From: an uncultured Alphaproteobacteria bacterium | Lineage (GTDB): Bacteria; Pseudomonadota; Alphaproteobacteria; Methylaequorales; Methylaequoraceae | Length of the DNA: 64,000 nt | Direction: 5' to 3' | Assembly: GCA_902524895.1 (NCBI GenBank) | Contig: CABZFH010000001.1 | Span: 1-64,000, forward strand | Part shown: positions 27,794-36,858 of the stretch, one piece after another | Layout of the letters: each line of letters starts with the position of its first letter | How positions within the stretch are numbered: position 1 is the first letter of the stretch | Notes under the pieces: model-generated | What the model was told of the DNA's origin: nothing | Databases searched by the model: none | Seen by the model: the letters and a program-made list of their open reading frames with translations, nothing else | Made by a program: the position numbers and the translations under genes

Positions 27794-28636
27794 ATGTGTG
27801 GAGTTGAAGACCAAAAAAAGATAAATCAGATAGTTAAAGAATCAGGAACATCTTTTTATTGGGGAATGAAAATTCTTAATAAAGAGAAAAGATTTGCAAT
27901 GTTTACTATATATGCATTTTGTAGAATTGTAGATGATATAGCAGATAGTGAACAAAACTTAGAAATTAAACTGTCGCAACTTAAAAATTGGAAATCCAAG
28001 ATAAATAAAGTTTACAAGGATCATTCATCAGATTCAATAACCAGAAAACTTTTGGAATCAAAAAATAAGTTTGGCCTAAAAAAAGAAGATTTTTTATCGA
28101 TAATTGAAGGAATGCGAATGGATATAATTGAAGAGATCAGATATCCTTCAAAGAAAAAAATTGATTTGTACTGCAGCAGAGTAGCAGGCGCAGTTGGATG
28201 CTTATCAATGAATATTTTTGGTATAAAAAGTAAATTAGGTAGAACGTATGCAGATCTATTGGGAAAAGCCTTTCAATTTACAAATATTTTAAGGGATTTA
28301 AAAGAAGATAGTGTGAGGAATAGATGCTATATCCCTTTAGATATAATAAAAAAATTTAAAAAAGAAAAAAAATCTCCTCAAGAGATAATAAAAGGTTTGG
28401 ATATTGAACTAATAAATAAAGAAATGATAAGAAGAACACAAAAATATTATGATGATGCAGAAAAAATTTCCAGAAAGTTCAAAAAAAAAGATCTTAAAGC
28501 TGCAATCTTAATGAAAGAATTTTATTATAATATTTTCAAAAAAATTTCAGTTAATAATATGAATTTATATAAAAAAATAAAGCTTTCTAAAATTGAAAAA
28601 TTAATTATTATCATCAGGTATTTTATTAGGAGTTAA
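27794..28636 (+). CDS. hpnD: Squalene synthase HpnD (presqualene diphosphate synthase)
   Basis: Condenses two farnesyl diphosphates to presqualene diphosphate. 280 aa with KESGTSFYWGMKIL at the N-terminus, the Asp-rich FCRIVDDIADSE, YCSRVAGAVGCLSMNIFG and the second Asp-rich site FTNILRDLKEDS. I start at ATG 27794; an in-frame ATG at 27707 lies inside dxs and adds a non-family extension. It ends two bases before the apparent start of hpnE. Confidence 0.92.
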   Translation: MCGVEDQKKINQIVKESGTSFYWGMKILNKEKRFAMFTIYAFCRIVDDIADSEQNLEIKLSQLKNWKSKINKVYKDHSSDSITRKLLESKNKFGLKKEDFLSIIEGMRMDIIEEIRYPSKKKIDLYCSRVAGAVGCLSMNIFGIKSKLGRTYADLLGKAFQFTNILRDLKEDSVRNRCYIPLDIIKKFKKEKKSPQEIIKGLDIELINKEMIRRTQKYYDDAEKISRKFKKKDLKAAILMKEFYYNIFKKISVNNMNLYKKIKLSKIEKLIIIIRYFIRS

Positions 28637-28637
28637 A

Positions 28638-29870
28638 ATTAAAAAAAAATTATACATAATAGGTGCTGGCTTGGCGGGTCTAAGCACAGCTTGTCACTCA
28701 GTTAAAAAAAACTTCGATGTAGAAATTTTTGAAGCAACTAAAAATGCTGGTGGAAGATGTAGATCTTTTTATGACAAAAAATTAGGAATAGAGATAGATA
28801 ATGGAAATCATTTGATTTTTTCCGCGAACAGTAATTTTTTGAATTATTGTAAATTGATAGGTTCAAAAAATACACTAAAAATATATGAGCCTAAATTTCA
28901 TTTCTTTGATCTTATTAATCAACACGATTGGTCAATTAAAATAAATGATGGACCTCTGCCTTTTTGGATTTTTAACAAAAACAATAGAGTTCCAGATACA
29001 TCATTAATTGATTATCTAAGTTTTTTAAAAATTTTAGTTTGCAAAGAAACTGACACAATAAGTGATCTATTCTACAACAACAAAATCTTACTTACTTCTT
29101 TTTGGGAACCATTAACTCTTGGTGTTCTCAACTCAAGTTGTGATCAAGCCTCGGCTTACTTGATACTAAATGTTTTAAAAAAAACATTTTTTAAAGGGGG
29201 TAAATTCTGTAAAATAATTCAGCCTGAGCAAAACTGGAATAAAACTTTAATTAATCCTTCTCTAGAATATTTAAAAAAAAATAAAATTAATCTAAATTAT
29301 AATAATTCATTAAAAAAAATTATTATTAAAAATAATTTTGTAAGTGAGCTTATATTTAATAAAGACACTAAAAAGGTTAAAAAGGAAGATATGGTCATCT
29401 TGTCAACGCCAATGAGTATGCTAAAGAAAATTTTTCCGAATATTATTCTACCTACAGAAAATAATACAATACTTAATATACATTTTAAGATTAAAATTAA
29501 ATCAAAATACAATCCGTTGTTTGGAATGTTAAACTCAATATCACATTGGGTTTTTATAAAAAGAGATCATATTTCCGTTACCGTTAGTGCCGCAAATAGA
29601 ATGAATGATTCTGATTCAAATGAAATTGCAAAAAAAATATGGCTAGAAGTATCGCAAGTATTTAAATTGAAAAAGAAATTACCTGAATATCAGGTTATTA
29701 AAGAAAAAAAAGCAACATACAATCAATCTCCAAAAAATATTAAATTAATACAGGAAATAAAAAATTTACCAAAAAATCTGAGACTTGCTGGTGACTGGAC
29801 ACAAAAAAATTTTCCTTGTACAATTGAAAGTGCTATCCTTTCTGGTAAAAATTCGTTGATAATTAACTAG
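28638..29870 (+). CDS. hpnE: Hydroxysqualene dehydroxylase HpnE, apparent AUU start
   Basis: FAD-dependent amine-oxidase-like enzyme that converts hydroxysqualene to squalene. The N-terminal Rossmann motif IIGAGLAGLSTA is followed by GGRCRSF; the C-terminal LAGDWTQ flavin motif is also present. The first ATG, GTG or TTG codon in frame (TTG 28671) falls inside the GxGxxG fingerprint, so it cannot be the start. The frame is open back to 28605. AGGAG at 28628-28632 precedes ATT at 28638 by 5 bases, and ATT lies one base after the hpnD stop, so AUU is the best start (410 aa). A point error changing ATG to ATT is the alternative. Confidence 0.85.
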   Translation: MKKKLYIIGAGLAGLSTACHSVKKNFDVEIFEATKNAGGRCRSFYDKKLGIEIDNGNHLIFSANSNFLNYCKLIGSKNTLKIYEPKFHFFDLINQHDWSIKINDGPLPFWIFNKNNRVPDTSLIDYLSFLKILVCKETDTISDLFYNNKILLTSFWEPLTLGVLNSSCDQASAYLILNVLKKTFFKGGKFCKIIQPEQNWNKTLINPSLEYLKKNKINLNYNNSLKKIIIKNNFVSELIFNKDTKKVKKEDMVILSTPMSMLKKIFPNIILPTENNTILNIHFKIKIKSKYNPLFGMLNSISHWVFIKRDHISVTVSAANRMNDSDSNEIAKKIWLEVSQVFKLKKKLPEYQVIKEKKATYNQSPKNIKLIQEIKNLPKNLRLAGDWTQKNFPCTIESAILSGKNSLIIN

Positions 29871-29890
29871 TATTATATTAAAAAATTAAA

Positions 29891-31795
29891 ATGATTTTCG
29901 AAGACAAAAACTTACTATCTGATATTGTTTCTGAATCTAAAAAAAATATTTCGAAAAAAATAAAAAATGATGGCCATTCTGTTTATGAGTTGGAAGCAGA
30001 TGTAACTATACCTGCTGAATATATTTTGATGATGCATTTTTTAGGTGATATAGATGTAAAGACAGAAGAAAAAATTAGAAATTATATTTTAAAAATACAA
30101 AATGAGGAAGGTGGGTGGCCTCTTTTCTTTAATGGAGAGTCAAATTTAAGTGCTACTGTAAAAGCTTATTTTGCTTTAAAACTTTCGGGTGTCGATGAAA
30201 ATAGCAAAAATATGCTAAAGGCAAAAGAAATAATAATTAAAAAAGGTGGTGCAGAGAGATCCAACGTTTTTACAAGAATTTTATTAGCTATGTTTGGTGA
30301 AATTTCGTGGAAAACAATCCCTACAATGCCTATTGAGATTATGATCTTACCTAAATGGTTTCCATTTAATTTGCAAAAAATTTCTTATTGGTCTCGAACT
30401 GTCTTGGTACCACTTTTAATAATTCTTCACAAAAGACCAATTGCCAACAATCCCACGGGTAAAAATATTTCAGAGCTATTTATAGAAAGAAACTCAGAAA
30501 AAATGTTCATTGAAAATAAAAGTTTCTTATCCAGAGTATTTAATCTCATTGACAAGATTTTAAAGAAAGTTGAAGTTTACTTTCCCAAAAAAAATAAGGA
30601 ATATTGTCTTAATTTAGCATATGATTGGGTTTGTAAGAGATTAAATTCAAAAGACGGCTTAGGAGCAATTTTTCCTGCAATGGTTAATGCACTTATAGCT
30701 CTTACTTTAAATGATTTAAAAGATTTCAAAAAAGAGATAGTTATTGCAAGGCAAGCAATTGATAATCTTCTAGTAGTAAAAAAAGAATATGCTTATTGTC
30801 AACCATGCGTTTCACCGGTTTGGGATACTGGATGGGTAGCGTATGGAATGATCGAAAATAATGCCGATATAACAAATTCTGTTGAATGGTTGCTAAGCAA
30901 GGAGATAAATTCAAAAGGGGATTGGAGTGAAACAAAACCTTTATTACAACCAGGGGGTTGGGCATTTCAATATAACAATAGTTTTTATCCAGATGTCGAT
31001 GATTCTGCCTTAGTTGGAATGGTTTTAGATAGATTCAATAAAAAAAAACCATCCAAAAAAGTTTCAGATGCAATAGAAAGAACTAGACTTTGGATAAAAG
31101 GTATGCAATCAAAAAATGGCGGTTGGGGTTCATTTGATTGTGATAATACATTTAGTTATTTAAATAAAATACCATTTGCAGATCATGGTGCTTTGCTAGA
31201 TCCTCCAACTGTTGATGTAACTGCAAGATGCTTGAGTTTTCTTGCGCAATTGGATAATAAAACGGACAGCTTATCGATTAAGAAGGCAGCAAAATATATT
31301 TTATCTGAACAAGAAAAAGATGGAAGTTGGTTCGGAAGATGGGGAACAAATTATATTTATGGAACTTGGTCAGCGCTATCTGCTTTAAGTCTAGTTGATT
31401 TTGAAGATAAGGAAAAAGTTTTTAATTTGGCTACTCACTTTTTAAAAACTAAACAACGAAAAGATGGAGGATGGGGAGAAGATGGAGCAACTTATGATAG
31501 AAATCATAGAGATTTAGTAAAGGCGAGCACTCCCTCTCAAACTGCATGGGCCATATTGGGATTAATTGCTGCAGGACAGATTCAGTCTGAAAATGTTAAA
31601 AAAGGAATTTCCTATTTAACAAATTTATTTTCAGAAAAAAAAAATTGGGAAGAAAAATACTACACAGCAGTTGGATTTCCAAAAGTCTTTTATTTAAAAT
31701 ATCATGGATATGCAGAGTATTTTCCTTTTTTAGCTGTGTCCCGCTACAAAAATTTGAGAAATTTAAACTATCAAAAAAATTCTTACGGTGTTTAA
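29891..31795 (+). CDS. shc: Squalene-hopene cyclase
   Basis: Cyclises squalene to hopene/hopanol at the membrane. The 634 aa protein shows the catalytic acid motif D368-V-D370-D371 (usually DxDDT, here followed by Ser-Ala) and several QW repeats, including GGWPLF near the N-terminus, GGWGSFDCDN, GSWFGRWGTNYIYG and GGWGED. The hydrophobic stretch near residues 150-180 fits the membrane-dipping helix. It overlaps hpnG by 8 bp. Confidence 0.95.
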   Translation: MIFEDKNLLSDIVSESKKNISKKIKNDGHSVYELEADVTIPAEYILMMHFLGDIDVKTEEKIRNYILKIQNEEGGWPLFFNGESNLSATVKAYFALKLSGVDENSKNMLKAKEIIIKKGGAERSNVFTRILLAMFGEISWKTIPTMPIEIMILPKWFPFNLQKISYWSRTVLVPLLIILHKRPIANNPTGKNISELFIERNSEKMFIENKSFLSRVFNLIDKILKKVEVYFPKKNKEYCLNLAYDWVCKRLNSKDGLGAIFPAMVNALIALTLNDLKDFKKEIVIARQAIDNLLVVKKEYAYCQPCVSPVWDTGWVAYGMIENNADITNSVEWLLSKEINSKGDWSETKPLLQPGGWAFQYNNSFYPDVDDSALVGMVLDRFNKKKPSKKVSDAIERTRLWIKGMQSKNGGWGSFDCDNTFSYLNKIPFADHGALLDPPTVDVTARCLSFLAQLDNKTDSLSIKKAAKYILSEQEKDGSWFGRWGTNYIYGTWSALSALSLVDFEDKEKVFNLATHFLKTKQRKDGGWGEDGATYDRNHRDLVKASTPSQTAWAILGLIAAGQIQSENVKKGISYLTNLFSEKKNWEEKYYTAVGFPKVFYLKYHGYAEYFPFLAVSRYKNLRNLNYQKNSYGV

Positions 31796-32447
31796 AAAAA
31801 AATCTGATTTCGGTTTCATCGTAGGAGTCAAAGAAGAATATAATGCCTTAAAAAACACAAAATATTATGTAAAAATAGCCTATGGAGCAAAAAATGCTTC
31901 AAAGGCTGCCAAAATTTTATGCAAAAAAGTTGAGTGCATTGTAAGCTTTGGTTTTGCTGGATCTATTGATTCAAAATTGACAAATGGAGAAATTATTGTC
32001 CCAAAATTTCTAGTTGGTAAGAACAAAAAGAAAAAATTCTTATCTTCTAAATATAGATCAACCATATTGCACAAACTCTCAAACCAAGAAGTTAATGAAA
32101 AAGGAATTATCTCAGTTGACAAAATAATAAATGAAAATGAGAGAAAAAAAAGGATTTACGAAAAATTCAAAGCCTCTTCAATCGATATGGAATCTGATTC
32201 CATTTATAAAATCTGTTATGAGAAAAAAATACCATTAATTATTGTAAGAGTCATTTTTGATGATTTAAATTTTAACATACCAAATTTTATAGTTAAAAGT
32301 ACAAATAGCAACGGTGATGTTTCTATCGCAAGTTTACTAAAGTTTGTATCAACAAGCCCCAAAAATTTCTTTGTTTTAGTTAGGGTTTATATCTACTATC
32401 TAAGAGCCATAAGAAAATTAAAAGAAATCTCAGAAAAATGCTTCTAA
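31788..32447 (+). CDS. hpnG: Hopanoid-associated nucleoside phosphorylase HpnG
   Basis: Removes adenine from adenosylhopane to give ribosylhopane (family role). 219 aa of the phosphorylase/nucleosidase fold: N-terminal FGFIVGVKEEYNAL, a SFGFAGSIDSKLTNGEIIVP segment (GxAG type) and the late IDMESDSIYKICYEKKIP with the catalytic region. The start is GTG 31788, overlapping the end of shc. It is the last rightward gene of the hopanoid operon and converges with hpnH two bases away. Confidence 0.85.
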   Translation: MFKKKSDFGFIVGVKEEYNALKNTKYYVKIAYGAKNASKAAKILCKKVECIVSFGFAGSIDSKLTNGEIIVPKFLVGKNKKKKFLSSKYRSTILHKLSNQEVNEKGIISVDKIINENERKKRIYEKFKASSIDMESDSIYKICYEKKIPLIIVRVIFDDLNFNIPNFIVKSTNSNGDVSIASLLKFVSTSPKNFFVLVRVYIYYLRAIRKLKEISEKCF

Positions 32448-32449
32448 AC

Positions 32450-33565
32450 TTACATTAAATCAAGTTCGTACATTTTTGCTTCCAATATTTTTTCATAAAC
32501 ATCTTCAGCTGGTCTGGCTGTTTGCTGACTTATTTCTTCTGGCATTGGACCAACAGTTTTAATTCCAATGACTTTTTTACCTAACGCCTTAATTGGAGAT
32601 TTTACAATCTCGCTTATTGCTGTAGCCTCATGACCACAGTGAGTCATGCAATCTTTACATTTTGTATAATTCCCATTTCCATACATTTTCCAATCAGTTT
32701 TTTGCATTAACTCATCAAATGTTTTATAATATCCCTCTGCTAAATGAAAACAAGGTTTTTGCCAACCAAATATATTAAATGTTGGAGTCGCCCAAGGGGA
32801 GCAAGTATACACCTGATTACCAGCCAAAAAATCTAGATACAAATCTGTTTGGTTAAATTTCCATTTTTTAAAATTTTTAGATTTAAAGATAGCCCTGAAA
32901 ATTCTTTTTATAGCTTCTCTGTTTAGAAAACTTTCTTGGTTTGTAGCTCTTTCATAAGCAAACCCTGGAGTCAGATTTATTCCATCAATATTTAAATCAA
33001 ATGTTAAATAGTTTAAAAAATCAATAATCTTTTTTGTTCTTTGATGATTATATACCGTACAATTTACGGTAACTCTAAAGCCTCTAGTTTTAGCCAAGTT
33101 TATTGAGTGAACTGCCTCATTAAAAACTCCTTCTTGCCCAGAAATTTTGTCATGATCTTCCTTATCTCCATTTAGTTCTATTGACCATGTCAAGTATCTG
33201 CTAGGACTATAATCATAAATTTTTTTTTGAACTAGTAAACCGTTAGTGCATATGTACGTATATTTTCTATTGTCTACTAGTTTTTCAACAATTTCTGGCA
33301 TATCATCACTTAAAAGAGGTTCTCCACCAGTAATTGCTACCATTGGGGCTTCACATTCCTTACTAGCATACAAACATCTTTCTGGACTGAGGTATTCTTC
33401 CATAACAGCATCTGGATAATCGATTTTACCAGACAAATCTGATTTAAGATTATTTTTAAAATGTGGTTCAAGCATTAAAACAATCGGAAATTTTTTCATA
33501 TTGTTTAATTTACAACTAGTAATGTATTTTGCTATTTTTAATTGTTCAAAAAAAGATACAGACAT
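32450..33565 (-). CDS. hpnH: HpnH-like hopanoid radical-SAM protein lacking the CxxxCxxC motif
   Basis: HpnH normally adds the adenosyl radical to hopene to make adenosylhopane. The protein (371 aa) aligns along its length: PIVLMLEPHF, GKIDYP, ITGGEPLL (SAM-binding GGE at residues 80-82), ICTNGLL, the FLAGNQVYTCSPW segment and the C-terminal CKDCMTHCGHEAT. At the site where the family has FRCNLACAGCGK it reads FKNNLKSDLSGK, so the three Fe-S cysteines are replaced by N38, S42 and S45. Each is at codon level a change of one to two bases (AAT, TCA, TCT), not a frameshift. Without the cluster, radical SAM chemistry is not expected. Fold assignment is firm; activity is doubtful. Confidence 0.88.
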   Translation of the reverse strand: MSVSFFEQLKIAKYITSCKLNNMKKFPIVLMLEPHFKNNLKSDLSGKIDYPDAVMEEYLSPERCLYASKECEAPMVAITGGEPLLSDDMPEIVEKLVDNRKYTYICTNGLLVQKKIYDYSPSRYLTWSIELNGDKEDHDKISGQEGVFNEAVHSINLAKTRGFRVTVNCTVYNHQRTKKIIDFLNYLTFDLNIDGINLTPGFAYERATNQESFLNREAIKRIFRAIFKSKNFKKWKFNQTDLYLDFLAGNQVYTCSPWATPTFNIFGWQKPCFHLAEGYYKTFDELMQKTDWKMYGNGNYTKCKDCMTHCGHEATAISEIVKSPIKALGKKVIGIKTVGPMPEEISQQTARPAEDVYEKILEAKMYELDLM

Positions 33566-33589
33566 TTTTAATTTATATTTTTTAAAAAA

Positions 33590-33616
33590 AAGCCCAAAGT
33601 ATCATACTTTGGGCTT
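33590..33616 (-). terminator. Rho-independent terminator downstream of amt
   Basis: Stem AAGCCCAAAGTAT / ATACTTTGGGCTT with a very small loop, followed on the leftward strand by a T tract. It lies 18 bp past the amt stop and upstream of hpnH, so it separates the two leftward genes. Confidence 0.85.
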
Positions 33617-33634
33617 AAAAAAAATTTTAGATAC

Positions 33635-34984
33635 TTATTTTTTTTGAGTTGTAAAGTCTGGATGAGAGATTGAACCTAACTCACTCATGTCAAGACCATA
33701 CTCTTCATCTTCTTTGGTTGCTCTTATTCCAATCACCATCTTAATAATGTACCATACTACAAAGCTAGCAATTAGTGTGAAGACACCATAAGATATAACT
33801 CCTAGAAACTGAACTCCAAATGATGTGTCAGGGTTTGACCATGGAACAACTAAGGTTCCAAATATACCTGCAAATAAGTGAGCAGGTATTGCCATCACAA
33901 CATCATCAATTTTTAACATATCTAAAAGTTTCATGCCATACATACAGATTACTCCTGCAACAGCACCAATTATAACTGCTTGACCCATTGATGGCATCAA
34001 TGGCTCAGCTGTTATACCAACTAACCCGGCAATCGCACCATTAAGCGTTGCGGCTATGTTAGTATGACTATTAGTTAATTTACTTACAACCATGCAAGCA
34101 ACAACACCTCCAGCAGCTGCTAGATTGGTGTTAACAAATATGTTTGCAATAGCTGTAGCATCTGCTCCGGAACCTAACGCAAGTTGTGACCCGCCATTAA
34201 AACCAAACCATCCTAACCAAAGAATAAAAACACCAAGAGTTGTGAGAGGAACTGAACAGCCTGCAAGAGTATTTGCAGTTCCATCACTATTAAACTTACC
34301 ATCTCTTGCTCCAAGTAAGATAGCACCAGTAAGTGCTGCCCAACCACCAACAGAATGGACTAGAGTCGATCCAGCAAAGTCTGAAAAACCTGCTTCTGAT
34401 AACCATCCACCACCCCATTGCCATGAGCCTGCAATTGGATAAATAACTGCTGTTAAAATGGCTATGAATAAGAAAAATGGCCAAATTAGAATTCTTTCTG
34501 CCAATGCACCAGACACAATCGAAGCCGTGGTTGCCACGAAGACCATTTGGAAATACCAATCAGATGCTGCGGCATAACCTGTTTCTAAATCAACTTCATC
34601 ATTTCTATCAAACATTGAAAAAGATCCTAGATATCCACCATCAACGCCGTCATACATAAGATTATATCCTACTAGGTAATACATAATGCCTGCGATAGAA
34701 AACAATCCAATGTTTTTTAAACATATAACTGCGGTATTTTTGCTTCGGACTTGTCCAGCCTCAAGCATACAAAATCCAGCAGCCATAAACATTACTAAAA
34801 ATCCGCACACACAAAACAAAAATGTATTTAAAATGTATGCAACTTCTCCAGAAACAGCTGGTGCTGCCTCAACTGCTGCTTCTTGCGCAAATAACCCAGT
34901 TGATGAAGCCATTGTAACAACAAATAAAGCTAAATAACTGAGAGTATTGAGCGAGAAAACATTTTTTAAAAGTTTTAAAGTCAT
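33635..34984 (-). CDS. amt: Ammonium transporter
   Basis: Amt/Rh family inner membrane channel, 449 aa with about eleven membrane helices. The start region has a cleavable-looking leader with LFAQ followed by the periplasmic N-terminus; then FCVCGFLVMFMAAGFCMLEAGQVRSKN, DFAGSTLVHSVGGWAAL and GWFGFNGGS, all diagnostic Amt segments. I place the start at ATG 34984 after AAAGGGAG; an upstream ATG at 35035 lies before the promoter-like element and is rejected. No glnK follows it in this window, which is unusual. Confidence 0.95.
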   Translation of the reverse strand: MTLKLLKNVFSLNTLSYLALFVVTMASSTGLFAQEAAVEAAPAVSGEVAYILNTFLFCVCGFLVMFMAAGFCMLEAGQVRSKNTAVICLKNIGLFSIAGIMYYLVGYNLMYDGVDGGYLGSFSMFDRNDEVDLETGYAAASDWYFQMVFVATTASIVSGALAERILIWPFFLFIAILTAVIYPIAGSWQWGGGWLSEAGFSDFAGSTLVHSVGGWAALTGAILLGARDGKFNSDGTANTLAGCSVPLTTLGVFILWLGWFGFNGGSQLALGSGADATAIANIFVNTNLAAAGGVVACMVVSKLTNSHTNIAATLNGAIAGLVGITAEPLMPSMGQAVIIGAVAGVICMYGMKLLDMLKIDDVVMAIPAHLFAGIFGTLVVPWSNPDTSFGVQFLGVISYGVFTLIASFVVWYIIKMVIGIRATKEDEEYGLDMSELGSISHPDFTTQKK

Positions 34985-35023
34985 AATAACTCCCTTTATT
35001 AATTTTAAGTTAAGATTAATGTA

Positions 35024-35040
35024 TGCAGGAAACATGCCAA
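35024..35040 (-). promoter_or_regulatory. Sigma-54 (-24/-12) promoter of amt
   Basis: On the leftward strand TTGGCATGTTTCCTGCA has GG and GC separated by exactly 10 bases, matching the sigma-54 consensus TGGCAC-N5-TTGCA with two deviations. It lies about 40 bp before the amt start codon, the expected position. This predicts NtrC-type nitrogen-limitation control. A clear NtrC dyad upstream was not found. Confidence 0.7.
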
Positions 35041-35165
35041 TATAAATTTTTGTTTATGCCATTGATTTATAAAGAAATATTTTCTATCATATAATGAATT
35101 TGTGCCTATATTTTAAGCAAAAATGAATTATAAATATTATATTGCCTATTTAATAATCAAAGAAA

Positions 35166-35894
35166 ATGCAGCAAAGATATCTTGGAGATGTACACGACTT
35201 CATAAAACTTCTTTATTTAAAAATTTTAAGTAAAAAGTTAGAAATGGTAATTGGACTAAACTGGTATTTGGTCAAAACTGAAGTATTGGGAAATGCTGAA
35301 GAAAAACTTAATGATGGAGAAAAAAGAGACTTTTTAAAATCTAATTATTTTCAATCACTGGATACACAAATATTTAGAGAACTAAATATTTTTAGAAATA
35401 GACAAAGAAGAGAAATAAATCAATTTACTAAAACGTCTCATTTAAAAAAACATATAAATTTTTTCAATAAAAATATATCTTTGACAGATAGAAGAAAATG
35501 GCTAGACAATTCCGTTTTACATTTTAAAAACAATGATATAATTTTTTTAGATGCAGACAACGGCCTGTCTCCAAAAAGTATCAAACTAGGATCTAAAAAG
35601 TCTCTAAAATATGTTTATCCAGACGAACTAGTATACTTATACAGTCATAACAAAACCATAATTTTCACTCAATTTCAATCATACAATCTAACCCATAAAG
35701 TTTATTTAAAAAATAAAACAGATTTAATAAAAAATACCATTGCGTTAGATGTAAATTGTCCGATAATTAGAAACAGAACTTCTCCAAACACTTTTTTTAT
35801 TACGATTGCACAAGAAAAATATAAAAACTCTCTTAAAAAAATTAATTACGAGTTTGTTAAACAACATAATTTTTGCGAAATTGTTAATTATTAG
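35166..35894 (+). CDS. Conserved hypothetical protein with RYLGDVHDF and FLDADNGL motifs
   Basis: 242 aa soluble-looking protein with no signal peptide or membrane helix. Features: N-terminal RYLGDVHDFIKL, then IGLNWYLVKTE, NDGEKRDFL, and a central IIFLDADNGLSPKS. I recall unnamed bacterial proteins with a similar D-x-x-DF...WY...DGEKR...FLDPDNGL layout, which may be a nuclease or methyltransferase-like fold, but I cannot assign a function. It is divergent from amt, with 181 bp between the starts, and its end overlaps the flippase-like gene by 11 bp. Confidence 0.6.
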   Translation: MQQRYLGDVHDFIKLLYLKILSKKLEMVIGLNWYLVKTEVLGNAEEKLNDGEKRDFLKSNYFQSLDTQIFRELNIFRNRQRREINQFTKTSHLKKHINFFNKNISLTDRRKWLDNSVLHFKNNDIIFLDADNGLSPKSIKLGSKKSLKYVYPDELVYLYSHNKTIIFTQFQSYNLTHKVYLKNKTDLIKNTIALDVNCPIIRNRTSPNTFFITIAQEKYKNSLKKINYEFVKQHNFCEIVNY

Positions 35895-36858
35895 TTTTTT
35901 TAAACAATGTATACCATGAAATAATTGCAGGTATTCCAACTAACACCTCTCTAATTCTTCTACCAATTGCAGCTGAAAATGAAATTTCGGATGAAAGTCC
36001 AACAAAATTTCCTGCTATAACAAATGCAATTTCTTGAACACCTAAACCTGCAGGAATAAAAAACATGATAGACCTTAAAATAGCTGTAAAAGATTCAATT
36101 ATTATTACATCTAGAAGACTTACATCAATGCCGATAACAAAAAAAAATATGTAGATTTCAAAAGCTCCGCCAACCCAACCTAACAATCTTATAACTAAAG
36201 CAAAGCAAACAGTTTTTATTCTAAAACTTAGTGCGTAAAGCTCATAATCAAATCTTAACAAGCTTTTAACATGGTTAATATTAAGTTTAAAAAAAATTAA
36301 AGGCTTCTTTATTAAAGATTTTAAAAACCTTTTTCTTATTGAAAAGCAGAAAATTAAAGATGTAAGACTTAATATTAAAATAGAATAGAACAAATACTTA
36401 TTTGCCCCCCCAAGAATAGAAAATTCCTCATAGAGATATATTAAAGATAAAAAACTAAAAATAGCCATAATAAGAAGTGACATCGCTGCTAGCGCAACAT
36501 CACCTATGACGGTTGAAGAGGCCTCAGAGCCACTCATCCCTTTTTTTGTACTAAGAAAAATTCTCACAAATTCTCCAGTCACATTTCCTGTTGGAAAAAG
36601 CTTACCAGATGTTTGCGATATCCATGTAATTACAAAACACCAATAAATATTTAGTTGCTTTGTTTTCATTAGTAATTGCCAAGATACTGAATCAAAATAT
36701 ATGGTAGGTATGTGAGCTAAAACCAAAAAAAAACCAAGTTCCTTATGATCTAAAATATATTTTAATGCCTCTGGACCGGAAAAAAAATTATAAAGCCAAG
36801 CAATGAAAAAAAATCCAATTAAAAAAAAAAAAATGTTTTTAAAACTAATTAACTTCAT
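35884..36858 (-). CDS. Flippase-like integral membrane protein (LPG-synthase TM / HpnL type)
   Basis: 324 aa protein with about seven to eight membrane helices of the UPF0104 / lysylphosphatidylglycerol-synthase transmembrane family, which includes HpnL of hopanoid clusters. Family marks: SQTSGKLFPTGNVTGEFVRI and a C-terminal ESFTAILRSIMFFIPAGLGVQEIAF with the PAGLGVQE motif. Probably moves or positions a lipid or glycolipid. It overlaps the PIG-L gene by 14 bp and is the last gene of the GT - PIG-L - flippase operon. Confidence 0.75.
   Translation of the reverse strand: MKLISFKNIFFFLIGFFFIAWLYNFFSGPEALKYILDHKELGFFLVLAHIPTIYFDSVSWQLLMKTKQLNIYWCFVITWISQTSGKLFPTGNVTGEFVRIFLSTKKGMSGSEASSTVIGDVALAAMSLLIMAIFSFLSLIYLYEEFSILGGANKYLFYSILILSLTSLIFCFSIRKRFLKSLIKKPLIFFKLNINHVKSLLRFDYELYALSFRIKTVCFALVIRLLGWVGGAFEIYIFFFVIGIDVSLLDVIIIESFTAILRSIMFFIPAGLGVQEIAFVIAGNFVGLSSEISFSAAIGRRIREVLVGIPAIISWYTLFKKTNN

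Noticed and set aside
32450-33565. HpnH motif loss explained by a frameshift
   Set aside because: The reading frame and flanking family sequence are continuous on both sides of the motif; only substitutions are seen.
34092-34442. Long rightward frame opposite amt
   Set aside because: No family pattern; the amt strand is clearly coding with Amt motifs throughout.
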